DNA from: Azorinus chamasolen
Lineage: Eukaryota > Mollusca > Bivalvia > Cardiida > Solecurtidae
Assembly (NCBI GenBank): GCA_963576725.1
Contig: OY755240.1
Coordinates: forward strand, 29,779,932-29,843,931
Length of the DNA stretch: 64,000 nt
Direction of reading: 5' to 3'
A model generated the notes under the pieces. That model was given only the letters and a program-made list of their open reading frames with translations, had not been told where the DNA came from and did not search any database. The first letter of the stretch is position 1. Each line of letters opens with the position of its first letter. The position numbers and the translations under genes were made by a program. This document shows, piece by piece, positions 11,268 through 21,740 of this stretch.

Positions 11268-11378
11268 CGGTGTTTACGGAGGTAGTTTTCCAGAGTGTTT
11301 AACAGGCTGACAGCGTCTACAAGCACCACTTCCTCCCGGCATTCCTGTGACAGCAGATCCCAAATGTCAATCCAGCTC
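11268..11378 (-). CDS. GGNBP2: GGNBP2 coding exon
   Basis: A 111-base exon encoding SWIDIWDLLSQECREEVVLV and ENYLRKHR, close to vertebrate WMDVWELMSQECRDEVVLI and ETYLRKHR. The acceptor is TTTGTTTGTAG/G and the donor CG/GTAAGTC; both phases fit. The upstream intron begins with a long minisatellite only about 25 bp from the acceptor. Confidence 0.94.
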
Positions 11379-11399
11379 CTACAAACAAAATAATCTGGT

Positions 11400-12250
11400 A
11401 AGAACTAACAGTTACACATTGCCAGTAGAGTCTACCTAACTGTCACACATTGCAAGCACAGTCTACCTAACATTTACACATTGCAAGTAGAGTGTACCTA
11501 ACTGTCACACATTGCAAGTAGAGTGTACCCAACTGTCACACATTGCAAGTAGAGTGTCACACATTGCAAGCACAATCTACCTAACAGTTACACATTGCAA
11601 GTAGAGTGTACCCAACTGTCACACATAATCATTGCAAGTAGAGTGTACCTAACAATCACATATTGCAAGCAGTCTACCTTACAGCTACACATTACAAGTA
11701 GAGCCTACCTAACAGTCACACATCGCAGGTAGAGTCTACCTAACAGTCACACAATGCAAGCAGTCTACCTAACAGTCACATATTGCAAGTACAATCTACC
11801 TAACAGTCACACATCGCAGGTAGAGTCTACCTAACAGTCACACAATGCAAGCAGAGTCTACCTAACAGTCATAAATCGCAAGCAGAGTCTACCTAACAAT
11901 CACAAATTGCAAGCAGAGTCTACCTAACAGTCACACATTGCAATCAGTCTACCTAACAGTCACACATTGCAATCAGTCTACCTAACAATCACAAATTGCA
12001 AGCAGAGTCTACCTAAGAGTCACACATTGCAATCAGTCTACCTAACAGTTACACATTGCAATCAGTCTACCTAACAGTCACACATTGCAATCAGTCTACC
12101 TAACAGTCACACATTGCAAGCAGAGTCTACCTAACAGTCACACATTGCAAATACAATCTACCTAACAGTCACACATTGCAAATACAATCTACCGAACAGT
12201 CACACATTGCAAATACAATCTACCTAACAGTCACAAATTGCAGGTAGAGT
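11400..12250. repeat. Minisatellite, about 29-31 bp units, roughly 27 copies
   Basis: The unit contains TCTACCTAACAGTCACACAT followed by TGCAAGCAGAG, with length variants (TGCAATCAG, TGCAAATACAA). It begins about 25 bp upstream of the acceptor of the 11268-11378 GGNBP2 exon and ends against a truncated T1 MITE. Confidence 0.93.
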
Positions 12251-12255
12251 GCGTT

Positions 12256-12362
12256 TCTTCACCTTCTAAAATGGCTACAATGTTCAACCTTCCATGATCT
12301 TGTCCGTGAATATTCAGTAGGTATCCAAATTTGGAAAAAACTTAGAATATGGAAAGGGTTAA
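12256..12362. mobile_element. T1-family MITE, right half only
   Basis: CTAAAATGGCTACAATGTTC and GTGAATATTCAGTAGGTAT, then GGAAAGGGTTAA. The left part is replaced by the minisatellite. Confidence 0.75.
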
Positions 12363-12456
12363 ACAGACAATATTTTTTCAGTGTTCAATTTGCATGGCTG
12401 GCTAATGTTTTAAATCCATGTATTAAATTTTCTCAGACTACAAACAAAAGACAAAG

Positions 12457-12691
12457 TTAACCCTTTAACCGACGAATGTTCATGTTAGAAATAATGACTG
12501 TTTCAATATCAGTTAGCTGGATTTTTCATAATGGCAACAGGAATTTTCAGCCATAACAGAAACTGTAGAATCAGATTGTTTCTTAAGCAAATAGAGCAGA
12601 TCCTGATCCAACAGCTCATACAATAGATGTCTGATCTGGGCCTACTCTGTTCGCAAATGCATAAAAATGTGTCTATCAGGTAAAGGGTTAA
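12457..12691. mobile_element. T2-family TTAA MITE
   Basis: TTAACCCTTTAACC to GTAAAGGGTTAA; the core is diverged (GAGCAGATCCTGATCCAAC). It shares the TTAA at 12688-12691 with the next element. Confidence 0.85.
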
Positions 12692-12898
12692 CCCATTCCC
12701 TCATAGGCTATTTTTTAGATCCAACCTCTTTGAATTAATCTACCGAAAAGGAGCATTAACTATAGAAAAGGAGAGTTTTAGAAGTGTGTAGTTTTGTCTC
12801 TTATGGAGTGTAGTCTCTTATGGAGCAAATGGTCTATTCATCACAATGGTTTCAAAAAGTGACTTTAACAGAGGCATCAATATGAGGTAACGGGTTAA
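12688..12898. mobile_element. T3-family TTAA MITE, central hairpin partly deleted
   Basis: TTAACCCATTCCCTCATAGG to GGTAACGGGTTAA. The first hairpin arm is mostly missing. It ends about 50 bp downstream of the donor of the 12951-13049 exon. Confidence 0.85.
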
Positions 12899-12950
12899 AC
12901 TGATGCTCTATATCATAAGTTATTGTTCAGAATATTGGCAAGTTTCTAAC

Positions 12951-13049
12951 CCTGTGGTTTTTGTTTTGTGGGTCTCCAGAGAATGCAGGTTACATCGTTT
13001 GTTCTTCTTACTCTTTGGAATGGCATCGACCATGGTACACAGCTTGGCT
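12951..13049 (-). CDS. GGNBP2: GGNBP2 coding exon (basic PKSKKNKRC motif)
   Basis: A 99-base exon encoding KLCTMVDAIPKSKKNKRC and then LHSLETHK, matching the vertebrate segment DAIPKSKKNKRCQLHSLDTHK. The lysine-rich run is a plausible nuclear-localisation or nucleic-acid-binding patch (inference). The acceptor is AATTTTAG/A; the donor, CAGG/GTTAGA, is weak but is the only one that keeps the phase. The acceptor lies 20 bp from the end of a TA-flanked foldback element at 13070. Confidence 0.9.
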
Positions 13050-13069
13050 CTAAAATTCAAACAAACAAA

Positions 13070-13276
13070 TACAGTAAAACCCCTCTAAACCGCAATTCTA
13101 GTAGAGAAATTTAGATACTTTTAGGCAGGTGGCTGCTTCATGCAGGGTGAAAGTCATGAAGAAAGCTCCTCTAGGAGCTTTCTGCATGACTTTCAACCTA
13201 GACAAACCTGCCACCTGTCTCCAAGACAAATACTAATACTAAATTTAATGTCCGGTTAAGAGGGGTTTTACAGTGC
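13070..13276. mobile_element. P-family TA-flanked MITE beside a GGNBP2 acceptor
   Basis: TACAGTAAAACCCCTCTAAA to AGAGGGGTTTTACAGTG. Hairpin AGTCATGAAGAAAGCTCCTC/TAGGAGCTTTCTGCATGACT. Starts 20 bp from the acceptor of the 12951-13049 exon. Confidence 0.88.
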
Positions 13277-13282
13277 ATGTAC

Positions 13283-13514
13283 TTAACCCTTTTCTTCATG
13301 AATATTCATGTACGGAATAATGACATAATTATTGACTTGCTGAACTTAACACAGGAATCATTTACCATGGCAGACACTGTGGGTTCAAATATTTATTTCA
13401 TAAGCAAACTGCAGACATGAGATCCTACAGGAGCTGTCAGATATGTATCGACTCTGTTTGAAAGGGTGTAAAAATGCATGCATGTATTTATTTTTTTATG
13501 GAGTAAATGGTTAA
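13283..13514. mobile_element. T2-family TTAA MITE
   Basis: TTAACCCTTTTCTTCATGAA to GGAGTAAATGGTTAA; diverged core GAGATCCTACAGGAGCTGTC. Confidence 0.82.
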
Positions 13515-13940
13515 TATAGTCAATACTCAGTATGGTAGAATTTCTCTAGACAATTATTCTTTCAGGTCCAAACTCCACCCCACCACCTCCTTATTCTATA
13601 TAAATATATGTTTTAAGAAGAGTTTGAAGTGGCTAGCCTTTAGCACGTCAAAGTCATGTTCCAACCCAAAATTGTTTGTTTACATGTAATTACCTGTGTT
13701 GGCATCAAATTCACACTCCATACTGTAATTAAGATTTGAGATGTGAAATTAATCTTTTGATCGATGTCAGCAAAGCATGCCCCAGCTTGCTATATGATAT
13801 CACGTCATAAGCAAACAGAGCAGACCCTGATCAGACGACTCCTGCATGAGCCCACTCATCTAGACCTATTCTGTCTGCAAACTCTGGTTTGCCAAGTTGC
13901 CTCAGGTAATGATTTCAAGTGTCGAGAGAATATTACTGAA

Positions 13941-15735
13941 AACAAGAGGGCCAGAATGGCCCTGACATCGCTCACCAGGCATCAGAGGAGAAGATGTTCA
14001 AAGTTTTCACTATGTGTTTCTAGAGAAAACTAGCCTACCCTGGGGCGGGCCAATTTTGATCCAAGGGGCATAATTTATACAACTTTTGTAGAGGACCTGA
14101 ACATGGTGCTATGTGCCAAATATGAAAGCTGAGAAACTTCCAGTTTCTGAGGAATATATTTTCAAATTTGACACTATATATTTCTATTACGAACTGGCTA
14201 CCCCTGGGGCGGAATTTTGACCCCGGGGCATAATTTATATAACTCTTGTAGAGAACCTGAACATGATGTTATGTGTTAAATATGAAAGCTGAGGACCTTC
14301 CAGTTTCTGAGGAAAATATTTTCAAAGTTGTCACTATATGTTTCTATTGAGACATGGCTACCCCTGGGGCGGGGCCAATTTTGACCCCTAAGGCATAATT
14401 TATATAACTTTTGTAGAGGACCTGAATATAATCCTATGTTCCAAATATGAAAGCTAAGAACCCTGTAGATTTAGAGGAGAAGATTTTCAAAGTTTTCACT
14501 ATATGTTTCTATTGAAAACTGGCCACCCCTGGGGCGGGGTCAATTTTGACCCCAGGGGCATAATGTATATAACTTTTGTAGAGGACCTGAACATGATGCT
14601 ATGTGCCAAATATGAAAGCTGAGAACCTTCCAGTTTCAGGAGAAGATTTTCAAAGTTTCACTATATGTTTCTATTGAAAACTGACCACCCCTGGGGCGGG
14701 GCCAATTTTGACCCCAGGGGCATAATTTATATAAATTTGTAGAGGACCTGAACATGATGCTATGTGCCAAATATGAAAGCTGAGAACCCTGTAGATTCAG
14801 AAGAAAAGATTTTCAAAGTTGTCACTATATGTTTCTATTCGAAACTTGCTACCCCTGGGGCGGGGCCAATTTTGACCCCAGGGGCATAATTTATATAACT
14901 TTTGTAGAGGACCGGAACATGATCCTATGTGCCAAATATGAAAGCTGAGAACGCAGTAGATTCAGAGGAGAAGATTTTCAAAGTTGTCACTATATGTTTC
15001 TATTGAAAACTGCCCACCCCTGGGGCGGGGCCAATTTTGACCCCTGGGCCATAATTTATATAACTTTTGTAGAGGACCTGAACATGATGCTCTGTGCCAA
15101 ATATGAAAGCTGAGATCCTTCCAGTTTCATAGGAGAAGATTTTCAAAGATTTCACTATTTGTTTCTATTGAAAACTTCCCACCCCTGGGGCGGGGCCAAC
15201 TTTGACCCCGGGGCCATAATTTATAAAACTTTTGTAGAGGACCTGAACATGATGTTATGTGCCAAATATAAAAGCTGAGAGCCATCCAGTTTCTGAGAAG
15301 AAGATTTTCAAAGATTTCACTATTTGTTTCTATTGAAAACTGACCACCCCTGGGGCGGGGCCAATTTTGACCCCAGGGACATAATGTATATAACTTTTGT
15401 AGAGGACCTGAACATGATGCTATGTGCCAAATATGAAAGCTGAGAGCCCTGTAGATTCAGAGGAGAAGATTTTCAAAGTTTTACTATATATTTCAATAGA
15501 AAACAAGGCACCCCTGGGGCGGGGCCAATTTTGACCCCAGGGGCAAAATTTATATAACTTTTGTAGAGGACCTAAAGATGATGCTATGTACCAAAGATGA
15601 AAGCTGAGAACCCTGTAGATTCAGAGGAGAAGATTTTTAAAGGTTCAAATTGTTGACGCCCGACGACGGACGACGGACATCAAGTGATCACAAAAGCTCA
15701 CCCTGAGCACAAAAGTGCTCTGGTGAGCTAAAAAA
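13941..15735 (-). mobile_element. Modular tandem-repeat element, about ten 165 bp units (core A)
   Basis: On the minus strand it opens with a hairpin (TAGCTCACCAGAGCACTTTT and its complement) and GTCCGTCGTCGGGCGTCAAC. Then come about ten units containing TGGGGTCAAAATTGGCCCCG and AAAGTTATATAAATTATGCC. It closes with GGTGAGCGATGTCAGGGCCA and CTCTTGTTTT. The layout resembles bivalve 'pearl' elements and Helentron-associated non-autonomous elements (family assignment is inference). Intronic to GGNBP2. Confidence 0.85.
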
Positions 15736-15749
15736 ACGATTTACTTTTA

Positions 15750-15963
15750 CTGTACAGGATACCCCCCCTGTAAACCAGAATTTTATTACAGAACAATTTA
15801 GGCTTTTTCAGGCAGGTGTCTGCTTAATGCAGGTTGAAAGTCATGCAGAAAGCTCCAAAAGGAGCTTTCTGCATGACTTTTAACCTGCATTAAGCTGCCA
15901 CCTGTCTAACAGCCCGACGCTGATGCTAATTTTAATGTTCGCTTTAGAGAGAATCTGCTTTAC
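15750..15963. mobile_element. P-family MITE, diverged ends
   Basis: Stem AAAGTCATGCAGAAAGCTCC/AAAA/GGAGCTTTCTGCATGACTTT is intact; the termini (TACTGTACAGGATACC...GAATCTGCTTTA) are degraded. Confidence 0.75.
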
Positions 15964-16013
15964 CTAGAATATATTTTTTTCTGCAAATAGCTATGTGTTC
16001 AACATGTCCTTAC

Positions 16014-16157
16014 CCATGAATGTAAAACAATGAATACAAGGCCCTTGGATCAAATAAATAATTCCGATTGATAGACATAACAGCACTTTTGGTGATGATC
16101 AATGGCTCCAGGGCTGGATGTTGTGACTCTACTAGTTGACTAAACAATTTCTCTACA
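16014..16157 (-). CDS. GGNBP2: GGNBP2 coding exon
   Basis: Enters in phase 2 (AG+T gives serine) and encodes VEKLFSQLVESQHPALEPL and then YSLFYIHG. These are near-identical to the vertebrate GGNBP2 segments VERLFSQLVESGNPALEPL and LFYVHG. The acceptor is CTTTTTCAG/T and the donor GG/GTAAGG. The phase matches both neighbours. About 30 bp upstream of the acceptor begins an L-type foldback element. Confidence 0.94.
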
Positions 16158-16189
16158 CTGAAAAAGAGACAAAAACAATGGTTTTTATC

Positions 16190-16373
16190 ATGCCAAGATG
16201 CATAAATTAAAACATTTTCAAGAAGAATACCTTTATTTCTCCACCAAACCCAATGTTGTAACAATGCATTAGAAATGACTCTTAGAGGTGATTCTCAAGA
16301 GTGGTTACAACATAGGCTTTGGTGGAGAAATGACAATTTTAGTTTTTGAAATATGAACCTTTATCTACTGCTT
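16190..16373. mobile_element. L-type MITE
   Basis: AAGATGCATAAATTAAAACA end and inverted arms TTTCTCCACCAAACCCAATG...TAGGCTTTGGTGGAGAAAT. Lies upstream of the acceptor of the 16014-16157 exon. Confidence 0.78.
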
Positions 16374-16382
16374 AGCACCAAA

Positions 16383-16871
16383 GATGTGTGACCAAAGATG
16401 GGTAAATTTCGATACCTACTTAACCCTTCCCTTACTGAATTTTAAAATACATTTCTCCTTCTTTACCCATGCCCTGTTGTATAATTACATATATATTCAC
16501 TGTGTACAAGTATTTCGCTGTGCAATCACTGCTGTGGAGTGCACTGGTTGCACAATCAACTTGTAAATAGTGCAGACCCTGATGAGACAGCTCCTGCAGG
16601 AGCTGTCTCATCTGGGTCTTCACTATTTACAGGTAGGTATATTGACGTGAATAGCAAGCGAAGGGTTAATATTCATGGACAAAATAGTTATAACGAAATA
16701 GCATGGAAGGTAGAAAATTGTAGCTATTTAAGAAAGTAAACAAACAAATATTTCAAATTCCATTAGCAAACAGAGCAGATCCCGATCAGACAGCTCCTAT
16801 AGGAACCGTCTGATCTGGGTCTTCTCTATTTGCAAATGCGTGAAACACTTTTATATGAGGGAAAGGGTTAA
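16383..16871. mobile_element. T1 MITE with a second TTAA MITE nested inside
   Basis: The outer T1 runs from GTAAATTTCGATACCTACT to GAGGGAAAGGGTTAA. The inner element (16420-16669) has TTAACCCTTCCC/GAAGGGTTAA ends, with core CTGATGAGACAGCTCCTGCA/GGAGCTGTCTCATC. It interrupts the T1 string CTACT-(insert)-ATTCATGGACAAAATAG. Confidence 0.85.
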
Positions 16872-16946
16872 GGATTACAAAGTGTCAATGGCTCTGACAT
16901 CTGTGATCATTGGAACAGTGGGTGGTCATCACTGGTCGTTATTAGA

Positions 16947-17085
16947 GGGTTAATACACATTTTTTCGGTTAATAACATCTGCAGTGTCCCGAGGAACTGT
17001 TGTTGGCCCGAGCCAGAAGGGCGAGGGCAACAACATTCCCGAGGGACACTGCAGATGTTATTGCCCGAAAACAAACGTGTATTAA
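16947..17085. repeat. Foldback hairpin, about 139 bp
   Basis: The arm GTTAATACACATTTTTTCGG...TAACATCTGCAGTGTCCC is complementary to GGGACACTGCAGATGTTA...CGTGTATTAAC. GC-rich loop (CGAGCCAGAAGGGCGAGGG). A MITE-like element not seen elsewhere in the window. Confidence 0.8.
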
Positions 17086-17613
17086 CGCTATTCTTGCATA
17101 AACCCCATTTTCTGCTTTCATGCATCAATTTAATTCTTCCAAATACAAGCAAAGCTATACACTTCTTAGACACTTCGTTCGATTTATGCTGTTTCCGGGT
17201 CACTGTGTTTTCTTTCTGACGTCATTTCATGATTGTATCAAATATCGTTTACACGGAATTCCATTCAATATGTCTATCACTAAAAACAGTTCATTGTCAG
17301 TGCCCCTGAAATACTCGCACCTCGTTCACCTAGCTTAGGCCAAAACGCTATAGCATTCGCGTCCATTGTTTACCTTAGGCCCCGAATAGGTATAATTAAA
17401 ACCGGTTAACAACAGCGCGTGAGCACGAGAATCGCCTTGTTAATACATGGTCTAGCGGGATTACAACAGCACGTTTTATGCAAGAATAAGGGGTAAATTT
17501 CCGTTTGATCAATTACTTTGGTCCGATATAAGCGGTTGCATTACGGTAAAACTGTGTCGTCGTTTTATAGAAGTAAATGACCATTAAAATAGAGAACAAA
17601 AAAATCTGTTTAC

Positions 17614-17807
17614 CTTGTCCTACAGCCAACACAGGGCACCAGGTGTGTGAGCAAGTTCATTATGTCTTTACTAGTCACCATCATAGCCACAGCAATTTCA
17701 TCTTTGGTCAGCAGATTGAATCTCTGAACAAACCTCTCCATCTCCTTACACTTCATTCCATTCAATTGATCACAGTCCACACACTTATCAGCAAACTGAA
17801 CAACCAT
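17614..17807 (-). CDS. GGNBP2: GGNBP2 coding exon (N-terminal part, first one found)
   Basis: Encodes 64 residues plus two bases. The conserved segments AMMVTSKDIMNLL and HLVPCVGCR match the N-terminal region of gametogenetin-binding protein 2, where vertebrates have AMVVTSREVLSAL and QLVPCVGCR. The acceptor is a pyrimidine-rich tract ending TTTTCCAG; the donor is AAG/GTAAAC, leaving phase 2. In the vertebrate protein about 30 residues precede the aligned ATG, so this ATG is probably internal. The upstream exon was not recognised between 17.8 and 20.9 kb. GGNBP2 is a conserved metazoan zinc-finger-like protein linked to gametogenesis; its molecular role is poorly defined. The ten exons found here encode about 564 residues against roughly 700 in human. 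Gene identity is very secure; the protein start is not. Confidence 0.93.
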
Positions 17808-17929
17808 CTGGAAAAGGAATGCAAAATTAATATTCCTAACTTCCTCAAAAGACAATTTTGCATATTTCTATCTCTTTACTTCATACTGTGTAAGAAAATA
17901 TTACACAAAAAATATTAATTTGATATTTT

Positions 17930-18247
17930 AATGGCATATGAAGTTGAACATAGATTGTTTTAGCCATGGCAAAAGGTGTATAATTTAATTATTTTGTTAG
18001 CAAACAGAGCAGATCCTGATCAGGCAGCTCCTACAGGGGCCAACTTATCTAGGTCTGCTCTGTTTGCAAAGGTGTGTCATTTTGTTTTTTAACCCATTGT
18101 GGAACATTGTAGATAGCCATTTTAGAAAGTAAAGACTCAGATCTTTCAATTCTATTAGCAAACAGAGCAGACGCTGATCAGACAGTGATCTGGGTCTTCT
18201 CTGTTTGCAAATGAGTGAAAACATGTTTATATGAGGGAAAGTGTTAA
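17930..18247. mobile_element. Two truncated T1/T2 MITE cores
   Basis: First core: GCAAACAGAGCAGATCCTGA / TAGGTCTGCTCTGTTTGC (about 18000-18070). Second core: GCAAACAGAGCAGACGCTGA / GGGTCTTCTCTGTTTGC (18160-18210) with terminus ATGAGGGAAAGTGTTAA. Both have deleted tips. Confidence 0.7.
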
Positions 18248-18372
18248 GATAAAAGAAAATTGTAAGTACAGTCTTTTCATCTGATCGTAATGCAAATGTC
18301 ATATTTTATATCATTGGAAAAAGAGCAAAAAATCATTTAGCAAAAATGTATGTAGCGTGTGTCCGTGTTAGT

Positions 18373-18477
18373 TCAATCTGTGTCATAATGATATACCGAT
18401 ACACCAATCTTATCGGCGGTACCTTTGATCTTGGAGTGGACAATATTGACACGTGGAAATATGTAAGCAGTGGGTGC
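18373..18477 (-). CDS. Possible terminal exon of an unidentified gene
   Basis: After an AG (GATTTAAG) an open frame encodes APTAYIFPRVNIVHSKIKG and then TADKIGVSVYHYDTD before TGA. The composition is protein-like and free of repeats, but the upstream pyrimidine tract is weak and no partner exon is seen. It is not part of GGNBP2 as known in vertebrates. It could be a chance frame or an old pseudogene. Confidence 0.2.
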   Translation of the reverse strand, partial: APTAYIFPRVNIVHSKIKGTADKIGVSVYHYDTD

Positions 18478-19740
18478 CTTAAATCAATCAGCTTTATATC
18501 AAAGGGACACCGATAATGATATGCGTATTATTTTAAAAAAGTTTTTTTTGTTAGTTTTATGTGTTTACTTTTACAGTTATTACAGTATTAAAATTTTCCT
18601 TACCACATCAATGATTATTAATTACTCAATTTGTATGACTTTAAATACCCTTTTTTGAGGTGATGTGACTTGTTTGTTTGTCCATGAGAACGTGTTGACA
18701 AGTTTGAGAACGAGTAATTAAAGTGATCGGTAAAGAGTAAGACCTCCCAAACAACGGTGTCACATTTGTTTGTAATTAATGATTGCTTGACAAACAAATA
18801 ATTTGTCAGTATAATCAATAGAGATAATAATTACATTCATTTTAAGTCTTTTTTTTAGATTACATTTATACAGGGTCGATCTGTACATCTAAAATACACA
18901 TCATTCATTCTCTGACATAACATTTTATTGTCCAAATATTTATATATATATAAATAACTCTTTGTTGGTATCTGAATATAAATAAATTCGATTCTCAAAT
19001 CACTAATCACCGCCACAACAATATTGTTTTTCCTATTAAATTTGATAGGTAGCGAAACATACAGGTAGCGAAATGTCTTCCAGGTGGGTAGCGTAATGAC
19101 TATAGCGAAAAGGTCAGGGTAGCGAAACGTCCGGCAGCCGTGGCTGAGATGACCAAGACGACCTGGGCCAGTAAATCACACACACAAATCGCTAACAAGC
19201 CAACTGGGAGTTTATACATGCATACTGACCACTGAAACATACACAAAATCTTGATGGCCTTTTCATACTTAAAATGACCGTTTTTGTGATAAAAAAAATG
19301 ATGCTATAAGTGTTGGATCTCTCTGAAATGTTCATACTTCGATTTATAATGTGAAATGAATGTTTTTCCATCAATTAATGTACTTGTTATCAACTTCATC
19401 TGTCAAACGTGTGGGAGGGGTGTGACCTTGTCCTAAACACAATCTCTACGACTTGATCTCATAATACACTCATGTTGAAATTCCCCTGTACAATTCCGCT
19501 TGGTCATTCATTATGCTTTTTTACAAAATGGTGTATAAAGAAATTCTATTTACTGTTAGGGAGTCGTCAACGACAAGTGGGGTTTGTCTTCTTTCGAACT
19601 GGTAATCTTCCGATCGGCAAACAGCTATCAGTTTTGCCATTGTTGCAATTCTAACAACACAGGGTAAACAACTCAAATTGTTATTTATCGTTTGTGTAAC
19701 TGAGTCAGTTCACCAAGGAAAGCCAACTGTTATCAAGATA
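18478..19740. other. No gene recognised
   Basis: AT-rich sequence without a supported exon or a repeat family found elsewhere here. GTAGCGAAAC/GTAGCGAAAT recurs four times around 19,050-19,130. The missing first exon of GGNBP2 could lie here or further upstream. Confidence 0.4.
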
Positions 19741-19846
19741 CTAGGGCAAAGTAGCTTTTGCCCCATACAGGAATTTCCAAACATCAAAATTTTTAGACCT
19801 AACAACACAGCCACAGAATAATTCTTCATCCGCGTAGTCCGGTACA
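19741..19846 (-). CDS. Possible terminal exon or pseudo-exon
   Basis: Behind an acceptor-like TGTTTTAG the frame encodes VPDYADEELFCGCVVRSKNF and then DVWKFLYGAKATLP before TAG. The pattern (C-G-C then W-x-F-L) is weakly reminiscent of the helical C-terminal repeats of M1-type aminopeptidases, but the similarity is too short to claim. No connecting exon is seen. Confidence 0.2.
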
Positions 19847-20699
19847 CTAAAACATTTACAAATGACAATAATAAGAACAAAATATGTTATATATAATTTT
19901 TTTTGTGAATCTTGGAATTGTTGAATTAGGAATTTGTTACATAAAATATTCTTTTAAGACCGTAGTTTAGTTTATCTAGGCGCATGTATACAAAATGGTG
20001 GCGAATATAGTTCAAAATTTCGCCCTCTATCGGTTAAGATGGGCTCAAGTACGGATTACTCATGCACGACTGATAATTGAAATAAGTTATTCCCCTTACA
20101 CTGGTTTATTGATTAATAGACCGGGAAGCAAATATCAATTATATCGATTACTTCGGGCGGATTTGCGGGACAGCAACTTTAAAACGGTTAGTACATTTTC
20201 TTGCCATCCCCTATTTGTCCGATTGCATGTCTGTCAGCCCCACCCCGATGTAAATGTATGCAGTGTATAAACTAATTTACACTCTATATGATGCTGCATA
20301 TAGGTTATCTGACATTTTGATACATGCAATATAATCATCCACTCCGTTCAGTACGTAGTCAGTAATATTATGTCTATGGAAATCCACGATGTAACTCACT
20401 ATAAGCATTAGTTTTAGTCTAGTCTGCGAGTTGTGTTTGGACAATTTAGCTGTTGGTTGCTTTTCGAACTCTTGGTGGTGCCAAACCGAAAGTAACTTGG
20501 AAGTTCTTAAGCTGCACCAGTCGTGTAACCGTTGCATGTTTTGCAACAGTCGTAAACGTCAAGACTGAAAGCAGGCGTGTAGCTTACGCACGTGCGTAAC
20601 ATCAATTTGAAAACATTACTATGCAAAAGTGGAACACAAATCGAAGGCTAAAGGGATATACTTTGATACATGTACACGCTCTGTATTGTCATGTAAGCT

Positions 20700-20800
20700 T
20701 TAACCCGCTCCCTCCTATTTTGATGCCTCTGTAAAACTCATCTTTTGAAACCATATTGTAATAAATAGAGCATTTGCTCATATAGGGGGAAATACACGAT
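20700..20800. mobile_element. T3 MITE, left half only
   Basis: TTAACCCGCTCCCTCCTATT, then GAAACCATATTGTAATAAAT and AGAGCATTTGCTCATATAGG; the rest is missing. Confidence 0.65.
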
Positions 20801-20902
20801 ACACAATGATAAAAAACAGACATAGAAAGTACATTAACATAAATGCAGCATTACACAATCACAGATAACATAATATGCCTAAGATAGCATGAAACGAAAA
20901 TT

Positions 20903-21136
20903 TGTTCTATTATCAAACTTCATTCATGAAGTTTCTTGAAACAAACTATAACTAAAGTAACTACTGCGCATGCTCATACACATACAGGTATGTTTTAGCA
21001 GTCTGCTGGAGATTCTATTAGTTCGTTCTTGTAAATAAATGTAGAAACAACACGATTGTGTTTGACTCACTTGGGGCCATTTATATTATTATACTATCAA
21101 TGTACATTTGTACGGATAGACCAAAATAACAAAACA
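20903..21136 (+). repeat. Left LTR
   Basis: TG...CA ends. It differs from the right LTR at only a handful of sites (for example CACTTGGGGCC versus CACGTGAGGCC, and an ATT length change), implying insertion in the fairly recent past. Confidence 0.93.
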
Positions 21137-21148
21137 TGGTGTCAGAAG
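21137..21148 (+). promoter_or_regulatory. Primer-binding site
   Basis: TGGTGTCAGAAG directly follows the left LTR. TGG matches the CCA end of a tRNA; the rest resembles the complement of a tRNA-Leu 3' end (recalled, unchecked). Confidence 0.75.
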
Positions 21149-21213
21149 AAACAACTCAACTGTGAAATTACGGAATTTGTTATCGCTACTTTACCATTTG
21201 CTTTAATTTAACA

Positions 21214-21740
21214 ATGGAACTTAGTGGTATTCCGCCCCCAAGGATTGATTGGGAATCGTCAAATTTACCCGAGGAATGGGACAATTTTAAAGATCATGTC
21301 AGTTTAATATTTTCCGGACCTTTGAAGGAGAAGGAAGAAGAAGAGAAAGTTTCATACCTTTTACTTTGGGTTGGCGATAAAGGACGCCAAATCCAAAAGA
21401 CTTGGACTGATATTTCGGCAGATGATTCAAAACTCCTGGACACTTATTATACACGTTTCAAAAAGCACGTTCAGCCAAAATTGAATCCAATATTCGCCAG
21501 GTATCGTTTTAATAACGAAATTCAAGGATCAGACACGGTAGACAGTTTTGTCACTCGTTTAAGAATCAGAGCGCAGGACTGCAACTTTCAGATAAATGAA
21601 ACAACCAATATAACGAACGATGTGATCAGGGACAGGATTGTATTTGGTTGCTCAGATGGAAAAGTTCGTGAAAAGGTGATCAACCAAGGTGAAAAGCTCA
21701 CTATGGACAAGGCAATACAGATCGTCCAAAGTTATGAGTA
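21214..21740 (+). pseudogene. Ty3/gypsy gag, 5' part
   Basis: Starts at ATG 78 bp after the LTR. It encodes a capsid-like region with SFVTRLRIRAQDCNF and DRIVFGCSDGKVREK, typical of retrotransposon Gag. The frame runs into the PLE insertion after the target sequence CAAAGTTATGAGTA and would end in foreign sequence at 21,879. Confidence 0.9.

Noticed and set aside
12951..13088. Plus-strand 61-residue frame over the KKNKRC exon
   Set aside because: Antisense to a conserved GGNBP2 exon and continuing into a P-family MITE.
10840..15730. CRISPR-like regular repeats
   Set aside because: The 30 bp array lacks unique spacers of constant length and the organism is a eukaryote; these are minisatellite and 165 bp tandem repeats.
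19995..20270. Plus-strand 91-residue frame starting in AAAATGGTGGCG
   Set aside because: The start context is attractive and might mark a promoter (YY1-like), but the protein resembles nothing known and no following exon was found.
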